In this document: piece by piece, positions 19,546-27,678 of the stretch
Layout: the number at the start of each line of letters is the position of its first letter
Position numbering within the stretch: position 1 is the first letter of the stretch
Assembly: GCF_000014805.1 (NCBI RefSeq)
Contig: NC_008570.1
Span: forward strand, 4,372,501 to 4,436,500
Length of the DNA: 64,000 bases
Direction: 5' to 3'
DNA from: Aeromonas hydrophila subsp. hydrophila ATCC 7966
GTDB lineage: Bacteria > Pseudomonadota > Gammaproteobacteria > Enterobacterales > Aeromonadaceae
Made by a program: the position numbers and the translations under genes
The notes under the pieces: model-generated
Seen by the model: the letters and a program-made list of their open reading frames with translations, nothing else
Database searches by the model: none
What the model was told of the DNA's origin: nothing

Positions 19546-19694
19546 CGGCGCTGAGCCGTGCGAGGGGAATGCGACGGGCTATTCCCTTCGACAACGGCCA
19601 TCCGGTGGAGCGGTATTCGAAAACGGTGTCGATTGTGCAATAAACGGCCGGCAGGTGTGGTAGGGTGGACTATTCCCGCCATCAGGAGCACGCC

Positions 19695-19979
19695 GTGAAA
19701 AAGTTGGAAATGAAGGACCTCACCGATGCCGAAAAGGCCGAGATCACCCTGCTGCTCCAAAAAGCACAGGCCAATACAGATCATCAACTGAGCAATGCCG
19801 AGCGCAACCGCATCCGCGAGGAAGGCAGACTCAAGATAGTCGCAGACCGTGCTGCCGCCGCCAAAGTGGCCGCCAAACTGGCACGGGAAAAGGCCAAGGA
19901 ACGTGCCAACAAGCAGGTGTTGCCAGAGACATTCAGCTGGGTGGACTCCGTCAGCAACAAGTTTCGCAGCAAACGCTGA
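19695..19979 (+). CDS. YjbD-like protein (DUF3811)
   Basis: The protein is 94 aa and starts with GTG at 19695, supported by AGGAG six bases upstream. It is a charged, mostly helical protein: MTDAEK-type opening (LTDAEKAEITLLLQKAQ), LSNAERNRIREE, an Ala/Lys-rich helix and a terminal FSWVDSV. This pattern matches E. coli YjbD, a DUF3811 protein of unknown function. It appears to be a single-gene unit. Confidence 0.7.
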   Translation: MKKLEMKDLTDAEKAEITLLLQKAQANTDHQLSNAERNRIREEGRLKIVADRAAAAKVAAKLAREKAKERANKQVLPETFSWVDSVSNKFRSKR

Positions 19980-20079
19980 CGGCCAATCCTCCCGCTCAAG
20001 CGCCACCTACCTCAACCAGCCAACTCACACCATGGCGGAGAACAGCCCTCTACCATGGTGCGTCCAGCGACCTGCAACG

Positions 20080-20095
20080 GCGCAGGATCCTGCGC
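20080..20095. repeat. 16-bp perfect palindrome in the csp upstream region
   Basis: GCGCAGGATCCTGCGC is self-complementary. It lies in the 399-bp region between the YjbD-like gene and the cold-shock gene, upstream of the mapped promoter. No associated T run; role unknown. Confidence 0.4.
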
Positions 20096-20156
20096 TGCAG
20101 ACACCCACACCAGGAGTGGCTGCGTTGATATCCGACCACTCGCAGCGAGATAAAAT

Positions 20157-20185
20157 TTGCTTTAAGAAAATGGGCATGTTTTAAT
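20157..20185 (+). promoter_or_regulatory. Promoter of the cold-shock gene
   Basis: TTGCTT (-35) and TTTAAT (-10) are separated by 17 bp, with an extended -10 TG. Transcription from here gives an AT-rich leader of about 185 nt before the start codon at 20379. A leader of this length is typical of cspA-type thermosensing messages. Confidence 0.6.
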
Positions 20186-20378
20186 CTTTTGCGATGGTTC
20201 GGTAGTTCAGACCTGGTTATGTTAGGCAGTCATTTTAGTAAAGCAGCGATTAGTATAAGAATTATCCATGATTCTTCTTATCAAATAATTCTCCTTCTTT
20301 AGTGCTCCCCATACGTATTGCTGACGAAAAATCATAGATTGCCATTTGGCACTTTAAACACTATTTAAGGAAATTATC

Positions 20379-20591
20379 ATGTCCAACAAAATGACTGGTA
20401 CCGTCAAGTTCTTCAACGCCGAGAAAGGTTTTGGCTTCATCTCCCCGACCGACGGCAGCAAAGACGTGTTCGTTCACTTCTCCGCCATCCAGACCCCGGG
20501 CTTCAAGACCCTGGACGAAGGTCAGCGCGTTGAGTTCACCATCGAGCAAGGCCAGAAAGGCCCGGCTGCTGCTAACGTAGTAGCTCTGTAA
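20379..20591 (+). CDS. Cold-shock protein, CspA family
   Basis: The protein is 70 aa, the normal family length. It has both RNA-binding motifs, KGFGFI (RNP1) and VFVHF (RNP2), in a single OB-fold. CspA-type proteins act as RNA chaperones and melt secondary structure in messages. AAGGAAATTATC precedes the ATG. The long AT-rich leader suggests post-transcriptional cold regulation. Which csp paralogue it is cannot be decided here. Confidence 0.95.
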   Translation: MSNKMTGTVKFFNAEKGFGFISPTDGSKDVFVHFSAIQTPGFKTLDEGQRVEFTIEQGQKGPAAANVVAL

Positions 20592-20652
20592 TTCAAGCCG
20601 GGGATCCGGTCCGCCTGCTCATGCCGGTTGGTACCATCCGCTGCAAGAATTG

Positions 20653-20678
20653 AAAAAACCCGCTTCGGCGGGTTTTTT
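20653..20678 (+). terminator. Terminator of the cold-shock gene
   Basis: AAAAAACCCGC-TTCG-GCGGGTTTTTT, with a UUCG tetraloop, about 60 bp after the stop codon. Confidence 0.92.
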
Positions 20679-20813
20679 GTTGTCTGCCATTTGCCATTCC
20701 CCCTCTGCCGACCCTCTCAGCCTTCTCACTGTCTCGCCCCCGCTTCCCGTCACCGCGCCACACATGCTCCTCATCCCGTATCTGCTGGTGAGAGGATAAC
20801 CGCACAATATTAA

Positions 20814-20828
20814 TGAGATTAATTATCA
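20814..20828. promoter_or_regulatory. Fur box of the TonB-dependent receptor
   Basis: TGAGATT-A-ATTATCA matches the 7-1-7 Fur motif TGATAAT-N-ATTATCA at 12 of 14 positions, the right half perfectly. It lies about 130 bp upstream of the receptor gene. Confidence 0.65.
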
Positions 20829-20957
20829 TTTACACATCATCCAGTGATCACTACAATGCCTGCCGACCGACTTGGTGATTATCCAATTGAACCTTTTCTG
20901 GTCCTGGTTTCACGCGGGATGCGATGAGACCGCCCCATCGATTCACCCAAAGGATGA

Positions 20958-22946
20958 ATGCATCTTCTTACTAAAAGAGTTCAGGCCAACATGATAACAA
21001 TGCACCGCAACAAGCTGACCACGCTCATTCTCGCCGCCCTCGCATCACACGCCTATGCCGCCGAGCAGGAGGTCATGGTCGTGACCGCCTCCGGCTTCCA
21101 GCAGAAGATCGAGGATACCGCCGCCTCCATCTCGGTGGTGACCCGCGAGCAATTGGAGAAACGCGCCTATCGCGACGTGACCGACGCCCTGAAGGATGTG
21201 CCCGGGGTGGTGATCACCGGCGGTGGCAGCAGCAGCGATATCAGCATTCGTGGCATGGGCTCCAAGTACACGCTGATGCTGGTCGACGGTAAACGGGTCG
21301 ACAGCCGTGGCACCCGTCCCAACAGCGACGGCCCCGGCATCGAGCAGGGCTGGCTGCCGCCGCTGCAGGCGATCGAGCGGATCGAAGTGGTGCGTGGCCC
21401 CATGTCCTCCCGCTACGGCTCTGACGCCATGGGCGGCGTCATCAACGTCATCACCCGCAAAACCGCCAGCATGACCGCCTGGCAGGGCTCGCTGCATGCC
21501 GATTCGACCTTCCAGGAGAACAAGGAATCCGGCGACATCTTCCAGACCAACGCCTATACCGCCGGCGCCCTGGTGGATGGACTGCTGGGGATGCGGGTGA
21601 ACGGCCAGCTCTCCCACCGTGGCGAGGATCAGTTCCAGAACGGTTTCGCCGAGCAGGAGATGCGCAGCGGTACGGCCGTCTTCAGCCTGACCCCGGACGA
21701 GCACAACCGCTTCGATTTCGAGGCCAGTCGCGGCCTGCAGGATCGCAACCGCACGCCGGGTGAATCTCTCTCGGCCAAGTCAAAACCCAGCCTGAGTACC
21801 TACGAGCGCACCAACTTCGCCATCACCCACGACGGCCGCTATGACTTCGGCTCCTCCACCAGCTACCTGCAGCGGGAAGAGAACACCAACCCCGGCCGTC
21901 AGATGAAACTCATCAACACCATCGCCGATACCCACACCCAGTTTGAACTGGGGGCTCACTATCTGAGCGTGGGTGGCCAGTACCGCTACGAGGATCTGCA
22001 GGATCAGGGCAACCAGCTCAATGTGGCCAACCGCGCCAATCAGCTGACCCGCTGGAGCTGGGCCATGTTCGTGGAAGATGAGTGGTCGCTGACCGACACC
22101 TTCGCCCTGACTGGCGGCGTGCGGATGGATCAGGACCAGAACTACGGCACCCACTGGAGCCCACGTCTGTACGGGGTCTGGCACCTGGCCGACACCTGGA
22201 CGCTGAAAGGGGGTGTCTCCACCGGCTATCGTTCACCGGATCTGCGCATGTCGGCCGCCAACTGGGGCCAGGCCACCGGCGGTGGCACTCAGGACGGCAT
22301 GCTGGTCGGCAGCCCGGAGCTGAAACCGGAAACCAGCGTGAGCCAGGAGATCGCCCTGCTGTGGGATAGTCAACAAGGCTTGAACACAGGGCTGACCCTG
22401 TTCAATACCGACTTCGAGGACAAGATCTCCGAGATCCGCCGCTGCGAAAGCAAGAGCAACCCCTCCTGCACCCTGAACGGTCACACCTATGACTTCATCA
22501 GCGACCGCATCAACGTCGACAAGGCGAACATGCGCGGGGTGGAAGGCACGGCCAACTGGACCATCAATGACGCCTGGTCGCTGGCCTCCAGCTACACCTT
22601 CACCCAGTCCGAGCAGAAGAGTGGGGCGATGGAAGGCAAGCCGCTGAACCAGATGCCGCGCCACATGTTCAACACCACGGTCGACTGGCAGACCACCGAA
22701 ACCGTCAGCCTCTGGTCACGGGTCAACTTCCGCAGCAAGACCTCCGATTACCTGAGCCGGGTCAAGATGGCCGAGGGCACCCCCTCCTACACCTTCTTCG
22801 ACACCGGTCTGGTCTACAAGGCCAACGAGCACCTGGATGTCACCGCCGGCGTCTACAACCTGTTCGACAAGACAGTGGATTACACCAGCTTCGGCACCGT
22901 GCTGGATGGTCGTCGCTACACCCTGGGCATGACCTACAACTTCTGA
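20958..22946 (+). CDS. TonB-dependent siderophore receptor (IrgA/CirA type)
   Basis: The protein is 662 aa from the first ATG. The best signal peptide begins at an internal ATG (21000). TonB box EVMVVTASGF is followed by the plug domain with PGVVITGGG, IRGMGSKYTLMLVDGKR and ERIEVVRGPMSSRYGSDAMG. A 22-strand barrel then ends in YTLGMTYNF. The plug resembles catecholate receptors such as IrgA and CirA, so a catecholate siderophore or linear enterobactin product is the likely ligand. A Fur box upstream supports iron repression. No tonB, exbB or siderophore synthesis genes are nearby. Confidence 0.9.
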   Translation: MHLLTKRVQANMITMHRNKLTTLILAALASHAYAAEQEVMVVTASGFQQKIEDTAASISVVTREQLEKRAYRDVTDALKDVPGVVITGGGSSSDISIRGMGSKYTLMLVDGKRVDSRGTRPNSDGPGIEQGWLPPLQAIERIEVVRGPMSSRYGSDAMGGVINVITRKTASMTAWQGSLHADSTFQENKESGDIFQTNAYTAGALVDGLLGMRVNGQLSHRGEDQFQNGFAEQEMRSGTAVFSLTPDEHNRFDFEASRGLQDRNRTPGESLSAKSKPSLSTYERTNFAITHDGRYDFGSSTSYLQREENTNPGRQMKLINTIADTHTQFELGAHYLSVGGQYRYEDLQDQGNQLNVANRANQLTRWSWAMFVEDEWSLTDTFALTGGVRMDQDQNYGTHWSPRLYGVWHLADTWTLKGGVSTGYRSPDLRMSAANWGQATGGGTQDGMLVGSPELKPETSVSQEIALLWDSQQGLNTGLTLFNTDFEDKISEIRRCESKSNPSCTLNGHTYDFISDRINVDKANMRGVEGTANWTINDAWSLASSYTFTQSEQKSGAMEGKPLNQMPRHMFNTTVDWQTTETVSLWSRVNFRSKTSDYLSRVKMAEGTPSYTFFDTGLVYKANEHLDVTAGVYNLFDKTVDYTSFGTVLDGRRYTLGMTYNF

Positions 22947-22952
22947 TGACCC

Positions 22953-22982
22953 GCCGCCGCCCGACTTGGGCGGCGGCTTTTT
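22953..22982. terminator. Terminator of the TonB-dependent receptor gene
   Basis: GCCGCCGCCC-GACTT-GGGCGGCGGC followed by TTTTTA. It touches the last codon of the convergent GGDEF gene. Confidence 0.88.
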
Positions 22983-24396
22983 ATTTCCCCGCCTCGCCAG
23001 CCGCCTCTTTCACGTAGCTTGCCGCCTGCCAGGTGTTGCGCCCCTGCGATTTGGCGCCATACATCAGCTGATCCGCCTGCAACAACACCCGTCGGCCTTC
23101 CGCCCCGCCCCCTGCCGGCACCCACACCGCTCCCGTGCTGATGGAGATGCCGAGCGCTCCGGCGCTGGTTGGCAACTTGTGGCTATTGACCTCCCGCCCG
23201 ATCCGGGCGGCCCACTGCTGCAGCGTCGCCATGTCCGCCACAAGCAGGCTGATGCAAAACTCCTCCCCGCCGATGCGGGCAAACAGGGCGCTGGCGGGCA
23301 GCACCCGCTGTACCTGCGCCACCATGGCCGACAACACCTCGTCCCCGACCCCGTGACCGAAGTGATCGTTGATCCCCTTGAAGCGATCGAGATCGAACAG
23401 CAGCAGGGCCGAGGCCTGACCGCTGGCCAGCCGCTGCTCCAACAGCGGCAAAAAGGCGCGCCGGTTGAGGATGCCGGTCATGGAGTCGGTGCCGGCAAGG
23501 CGCTCCAGTCTGGCGTTGGCCTGGATAAGCTCGGCGGTGCGGCTCGCCACCGCCCGCCGCAACTGGATGATGTAGGCCATCAGCACCAGGCCGCCGATGG
23601 CCAGCAGCCAAGGCCAGAGATGGACCGGGTAGACGGTCTCGATGTGCATCCACTTGCGGACGATCCGCTCCCGATCGGCCTCGCCAATGCGGGAGAAGCC
23701 CTGCTCCAGCTCCTGCTGCAACGCCTGGTTGCCCTTGGCGACGGCGAAGCGGATCTCGTCGCTGTAGAGGTGGCGCACCGGGATGAAGCGGGTAGGATCC
23801 GCCGAGGTGTAGATGTAGAAGTTGGCCACCTGCAGATCGGCGATGAAGGCATCCAGTTCCCCGCTGAAGGCCGCCCGCAGCATGGCGTCGTTGTCATCGA
23901 AGGTGCGCAGGCGCGTGGTGGGGAAGTGCTTGCGGGCGTAGTACTCCTCGTAGCCCCCCGTCACCACCCCCACGCTCTCGTGCAACAGGTAGTAGTTCAC
24001 GTCCGAGCCACGCAGGGAGTTGGCGAAGAAGAGCTGGGAATCGACATGGGAGAGGGCCTGACCGTAGTCGTAGACCAGATTGCGCTCCGGCGACCAGAGC
24101 AGGCCGCCATGGACATCGGCCTGGCCGTTGCGAACCAGGTCCAGCGAGGCCTGCCAGTCCACCAGCTTGAACTGGATCGGGCGACCGGTGACCCTGCCAT
24201 ATTCGCGCCACAGATCGATCAGCAGGCCATCGGGTTCCCCCTCTTCATTGAGATAGGAGAAGGGCTGCCAGGCCTTGGAGTTGGTCACGATGAGCGGCTT
24301 GAGAGGCGTATTTGCCAACACGGGCCATGCCTGTGCCAAGAGCAACAACCACACCCCGCACCAGACTCGCCACCGAAAACCAGAATCGCCCGCCAT
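22981..24396 (-). CDS. Family-3 binding-protein sensor fused to GGDEF domain
   Basis: The protein is 471 aa from the ATG at 24396. A signal/anchor is followed by a periplasmic SBP_bac_3 domain (about residues 30-265: KPLIVTNSKAWQPFSYLNEEG, GLLIDLWREYG, DVHGGLLWSPERN). A membrane segment (WPWLLAIGGLVLMAYIIQL) leads to a GGDEF domain with active site RIGGEEF and no RxxD inhibitory site. It should couple a periplasmic solute to c-di-GMP synthesis. The upstream TTG frame extension is rejected because it lacks a signal sequence. The ligand is unknown. Confidence 0.88.
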   Translation of the reverse strand: MAGDSGFRWRVWCGVWLLLLAQAWPVLANTPLKPLIVTNSKAWQPFSYLNEEGEPDGLLIDLWREYGRVTGRPIQFKLVDWQASLDLVRNGQADVHGGLLWSPERNLVYDYGQALSHVDSQLFFANSLRGSDVNYYLLHESVGVVTGGYEEYYARKHFPTTRLRTFDDNDAMLRAAFSGELDAFIADLQVANFYIYTSADPTRFIPVRHLYSDEIRFAVAKGNQALQQELEQGFSRIGEADRERIVRKWMHIETVYPVHLWPWLLAIGGLVLMAYIIQLRRAVASRTAELIQANARLERLAGTDSMTGILNRRAFLPLLEQRLASGQASALLLFDLDRFKGINDHFGHGVGDEVLSAMVAQVQRVLPASALFARIGGEEFCISLLVADMATLQQWAARIGREVNSHKLPTSAGALGISISTGAVWVPAGGGAEGRRVLLQADQLMYGAKSQGRNTWQAASYVKEAAGEAGK

Positions 24397-24520
24397 CCCT
24401 GCACCAACCTTGCTGTTTGGCCGTCTGTGCGGCCATCGATTATCGCCACCTTCAGCATAGAAGAACAAGCATGACCGAGTATGAAATAGGCGTGATTTCA
24501 GTCAGATAAGTGCAAGATAA

Positions 24521-24555
24521 AAAACGGGGAGAAGGCTGGTCGCCATCCTCCCCGC
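24521..24555 (-). terminator. Terminator of the two-component operon
   Basis: On the minus strand CGGGGAG...CTCCCCG, with a 16-base loop that can pair further, is followed by TTTTT. It lies 17 bp after the histidine kinase stop codon. Confidence 0.75.
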
Positions 24556-24571
24556 CCTGCTCCCGCCGCTC

Positions 24572-25963
24572 TTACAGCGGCAGGCTGATGCGCGCTTCCA
24601 GCCCGCCCTGTTCCCGGTTGTGCAGGGTCAGCTCGCCGCCGTGCTGGTGCACCAGGGTGCGAGCGATGGCGAGCCCCAGCCCCACGCTGCCGGATTCGGT
24701 GTTGCGGGCCTCGTCGAGTCGCACGAACGGCTTGAACACGTCCTCCAGCCTGGCCGGATCGATGCCGGGCCCCTGATCGCAGACCCGGATCACCAGCTCG
24801 CTGTCGGTGCGCTCCAGCGACACCTCGGCACTGCCGGCGTACTTGATGGCGTTGCCGATGAGGTTTTGCAGCACCCGGCGCAGGGTATTGGCGCGGCAGG
24901 CATAGACCTGCTTGCCCTCGGCCAGGCAGGTAACCGGCTGGCCGGTGTCGGCATAGTCGTCGCACAGGCTCTCCAGCAGGCTGACCAGATCCAGCTCCCG
25001 GGTCGCCTCCTGCTGCCCCTCCTCCCGGGCAAAGCTGAGGGTCGCCGCCAGCATCTGCTCCATCTGCTGCAGGGTCTGCTGGATCCGCTCCTTGTCCTCC
25101 CCCTCGTCCAGGAATTCGGTGCGCAGCCGCAGGCTAGTGATGGGGGTACGCAGGTCGTGGGAGATGGCCGCCAGCATCCGGGTGCGGTCCTGCACGAAGC
25201 GGTCGAGCCGGGTGTGCATGCGGTTGAAGGCCTGGATGGATTCGCGCACCTCGGTCGGCCCCTCTTCCCGCAGCGGCTCTATGTCCTCGCCACGGCCGAG
25301 TCGATCCGCGTTGGCGGCCAGCTGCTTGAGCGGCAGGGTGGCGCGGCGGAACAGCCAGATCATCAGGCCGATCACCAGGCTCGCCACCAACATCAGATTG
25401 AGGGTGGTCTGCCAGGACCAGCTGGCCGACTCCTTGTCCACCAGCGAGCTGAACTGCAGCCAGCCACCGCGTGGCAGCTGGATGGAGCCGTACAGCCGCA
25501 TGTCCTGCGGCGGCGGCATCCCCTTGCGATCCTTCATCATCCGGCTGTGGTGCTGCCAGGCACGGCTGCGCTGGGCATCCTGCTTGAGTTCGGCGCTGAT
25601 CTCCACCATCAGGGTCGAGGGGTAGCCCAGCCGGGAGCGCACCAGCTGCTCGAAGCGGGGGCTGCGGTTGTCCGGTTGCAGCGGCTCGTCGGCAATGCGC
25701 AGCAGCAGGGTCTCGCTGCGACTCGCCTTGATGATCTCGTCATAGAGGGAGGGGGGCGAGAGGGCCAGCAGCCGCACCACGGAGACGATGCGCTGCATGG
25801 CGTTGCGGCTGTTGATGTAGCCGAGCGCCTCCTCCCGATCCGTACGGTAGATCTGGATGCTGAGCAGCTGGATCAACACCAGCCCGGCCAGCGCCACCAG
25901 GATGATCTGGCCGGTCAGCCCCTTGGGCCACAGTCTCGACCAGCCACACTTGAGGATCCCCAC
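24572..25963 (-). CDS. Sensor histidine kinase, EnvZ/CpxA-like
   Basis: The protein is 463 aa. Membrane segments lie near residues 18-37 and 190-210, with a periplasmic domain of about 150 residues between. HAMP is followed by the H-box MLAAISHDLRTPITSLR (phospho-acceptor His) and the ATPase boxes NLIGNAIKYA, DQGPGID and SVGLGLAI. It starts 4 bp after the response-regulator stop, so the pair is one operon. The signal is unknown. The small secreted proteins encoded divergently suggest envelope or metal stress. Confidence 0.95.
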   Translation of the reverse strand: MGILKCGWSRLWPKGLTGQIILVALAGLVLIQLLSIQIYRTDREEALGYINSRNAMQRIVSVVRLLALSPPSLYDEIIKASRSETLLLRIADEPLQPDNRSPRFEQLVRSRLGYPSTLMVEISAELKQDAQRSRAWQHHSRMMKDRKGMPPPQDMRLYGSIQLPRGGWLQFSSLVDKESASWSWQTTLNLMLVASLVIGLMIWLFRRATLPLKQLAANADRLGRGEDIEPLREEGPTEVRESIQAFNRMHTRLDRFVQDRTRMLAAISHDLRTPITSLRLRTEFLDEGEDKERIQQTLQQMEQMLAATLSFAREEGQQEATRELDLVSLLESLCDDYADTGQPVTCLAEGKQVYACRANTLRRVLQNLIGNAIKYAGSAEVSLERTDSELVIRVCDQGPGIDPARLEDVFKPFVRLDEARNTESGSVGLGLAIARTLVHQHGGELTLHNREQGGLEARISLPL

Positions 25964-25967
25964 GGCC

Positions 25968-26690
25968 TTATACCTGGGTCACATCGGCGGCGAACAGATA
26001 ACCGCCGCCCCAGATGGTCTTGATCAGCTCCGGGTTCTTGGGATCCCGCTCCAGCTTGCGCCGCAGCCGGCTCACCAGGGTGTCGATGGCCCGGTCGAAC
26101 GCCACCGCCTCGCGGCCACGGGCCAGATCCAGCAGTTGATCCCGGCTCAGCACCCGCTGCGGCCGTTCCAGAAAGACCCGCAGCAGATCGAATTCGGCGG
26201 TGGAGAGGCTCAGGCCCACCCCTTCCTCATCCACCAGCTCGCGCCGGTTGATGTCGAGCAGCCAGCGATCGAAGCGCAGATCCCGGGTCAGCGTTTCGGC
26301 CGCAGGCTGCGGTTCGACCTGGGTGCGGCGCATCACCGCCTTGATGCGGGCCAGCAGCTCGCGCGGATTGAACGGTTTGGCGAGGTAGTCGTCGGCCCCC
26401 ATCTCCAGTCCTATGATGCGGTCGGTCTCCTCCCCCATGGCGGTGAGCATGATAATGGGCAGGCTGGACTTGGCCCGCAGCTCGCGGCAAAGGGTCAGGC
26501 CGTCCTCTCCTGGCATCATCAGATCCAGCACCAGCAGATCGAACTCCCGCTCCTCCAGCAGCCGCTTCATCTCCTTGCCATCCCGGGCACAACTGACCCG
26601 CAGGCCGTGCTGTTCCAGAAAACGCTTCAGCAGATCGCGGATCTCGCTGTGATCGTCGACCACCAGAATGTGGGTGCTGCTTTGGTTCAT
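25968..26690 (-). CDS. OmpR family response regulator
   Basis: The protein is 240 aa. The receiver domain carries VVDDH near residue 12 and the phospho-acceptor Asp in LLVLDLMMPG. Conserved Thr (MLTAMG) and Lys (AKPFNPRELLARI) follow. The C-terminal winged helix has LSTAEFDLLRVFL and TLVSRLRRKLE. AGGAGAGG precedes the ATG. A motif like that in the two divergent target promoters also lies at its own promoter (26740-26759), which suggests autoregulation. Confidence 0.96.
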   Translation of the reverse strand: MNQSSTHILVVDDHSEIRDLLKRFLEQHGLRVSCARDGKEMKRLLEEREFDLLVLDLMMPGEDGLTLCRELRAKSSLPIIMLTAMGEETDRIIGLEMGADDYLAKPFNPRELLARIKAVMRRTQVEPQPAAETLTRDLRFDRWLLDINRRELVDEEGVGLSLSTAEFDLLRVFLERPQRVLSRDQLLDLARGREAVAFDRAIDTLVSRLRRKLERDPKNPELIKTIWGGGYLFAADVTQV

Positions 26691-26717
26691 GAGGCCTCTC
26701 CTGTTAGAGCTGGCACG

Positions 26718-26759
26718 AGTATACGAAAATCTGCCGGGCGGTTTGTGTCAAAGTGTGCC
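26718..26759 (-). promoter_or_regulatory. Promoter of the two-component operon with candidate response-regulator site
   Basis: On the minus strand GGCACACTTTGACACAAACC (26759-26740) resembles the GGCAAAGTT-n-AGACAC element of the two divergent promoters. A -10 hexamer TATACT follows at 26723-26718. Autoregulation is inferred. Confidence 0.45.
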
Positions 26760-26774
26760 AGATCAGCAAGATGC

Positions 26775-26835
26775 CACACTCTGCTACAAAAAAGCGCCCG
26801 TTCGGCAAAGTTGAGACACAAGCCGGCTGTTTACT
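26775..26835 (+). promoter_or_regulatory. Promoter repeat A (61 bp)
   Basis: This segment aligns without gaps to 27565-27625. Shared blocks are CACACTCTGCTACAAAA, GGCAAAGTT, AGACAC and TGTTTACT. It ends 35 bp before the small ORF at 26871. It is probably a promoter carrying the binding site of the adjacent response regulator. Confidence 0.65.
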
Positions 26836-26870
26836 GTGGCCATCCCATCGGTTGCAGGAGTAGACAGGCC

Positions 26871-27050
26871 ATGCTGGCCCTCACCACCCCCTTGCTGCTG
26901 GCCTTTGCCGCCAGCGAAGCCCTTGCCAGACAGGCGAGCAGCAGCTCACCCCAACCGGCGAGCCCCCCGGACCACCAGCAGACATCCCCCGCCGACAGGG
27001 CCCCCGGCCGCGGCGACGCCAAGGGTGCGACCGAACCCCCTTTGTCATGA
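26871..27050 (+). CDS. Candidate small secreted protein (59 aa)
   Basis: The ATG at 26871 opens 59 codons. A hydrophobic N-terminus (LALTTPLLLAFAASEALA) is followed by a Ser/Pro/Gln-rich, low-complexity tail. GCAGGAG lies 10 nt upstream. It follows promoter repeat A and precedes the small secreted-protein gene at 27133 by 82 bp. It may be a genuine exported peptide or only leader RNA of that gene. No family is recognised. Confidence 0.45.
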   Translation: MLALTTPLLLAFAASEALARQASSSSPQPASPPDHQQTSPADRAPGRGDAKGATEPPLS

Positions 27051-27132
27051 TGTGCGGCCGCCAGGTGGCGGCTACGCACCCTGACTTTTCTGCCGCCATC
27101 TTGCGGCGAGTCATACCAAGGAGAGCAATATC

Positions 27133-27459
27133 ATGATCAACAAGAGCCTGACTCTGTTAATGCTGGCCGGCCTGGCCCACACCGGCCTGGCCCAGGCCGC
27201 CCTCCCCGCCGACGTCAGTGCCGCTCCCGGCCTGCTGTTCGTCAACTGGCACGACGCAGTCAGCAGCAATGAGGCACACCCCACCCTGGTGATCCGCAAC
27301 GCCACCGGCGACGTGCTCAAGCGGGTGCCTGCCGAGTTGCAGGGGATGCAGCAGGTGCGTCTGCCAATGCGGGCCCAGGGTGACCTGACCCTCAGCCTGG
27401 ACGGCGAGAGCAGCAGCTATCGCATGCCCTACAGCGTCGGCAGCGGTCGCCAGCGCTAA
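27133..27459 (+). CDS. Small secreted protein, paralogue of 42945-43277
   Basis: The protein is 108 aa with a signal peptide ending GLAQA. The mature protein has LPADVSAAPGLLFVNWHDAV, then LVIRNATGDVL, QQVRLPMRAQGDLTLSLDG, and a terminal YRMPYSVGSGRQR. The same blocks occur in the protein at 42945-43277. Size and pattern suggest a compact beta fold in the periplasm. AAGGAGAG precedes the ATG. It lies divergent to an OmpR-type system and probably belongs to its regulon. I do not recognise the family. Confidence 0.8.
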   Translation: MINKSLTLLMLAGLAHTGLAQAALPADVSAAPGLLFVNWHDAVSSNEAHPTLVIRNATGDVLKRVPAELQGMQQVRLPMRAQGDLTLSLDGESSSYRMPYSVGSGRQR

Positions 27460-27473
27460 GCCGGCCCCAGCCT

Positions 27474-27514
27474 AAAAATACCCCGCCAGCGGGCGACGCT
27501 GACGGGGTATTTTT
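27474..27514 (+). terminator. Terminator of the small secreted-protein gene
   Basis: AAAAATACCCCG...CGGGGTATTTTT with an inner CAGCG/CGCTG stem. It separates the gene from promoter repeat B. Confidence 0.88.
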
Positions 27515-27564
27515 ATTTCCCGTCCGGCATGCGCCCGGTCAAGCCCTGTACAGCATCACCGTGT

Positions 27565-27625
27565 CACACTCTGCTACAAAATAGGCTTCAACTGGCAAAG
27601 TTCAGACACCAGTCTGGTGTTTACT
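27565..27625 (+). promoter_or_regulatory. Promoter repeat B (61 bp)
   Basis: This is the second copy of promoter repeat A (26775-26835), aligned without gaps and with the same four conserved blocks. It ends 53 bp before the ATG at 27679. Conservation is limited to the promoter and does not extend into the coding sequences. Confidence 0.65.
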
Positions 27626-27678
27626 TAGGGTCAAGGCGAGCAAGCCGACCCCGAACTCAATCCGCAAGGAGATAGACC

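Noticed and set aside
23064..24211. Arg-rich minus-strand frames inside the binding-protein/GGDEF gene
   Set aside because: Alternate-frame shadows of a high-GC gene, with low-complexity composition and no start signals.
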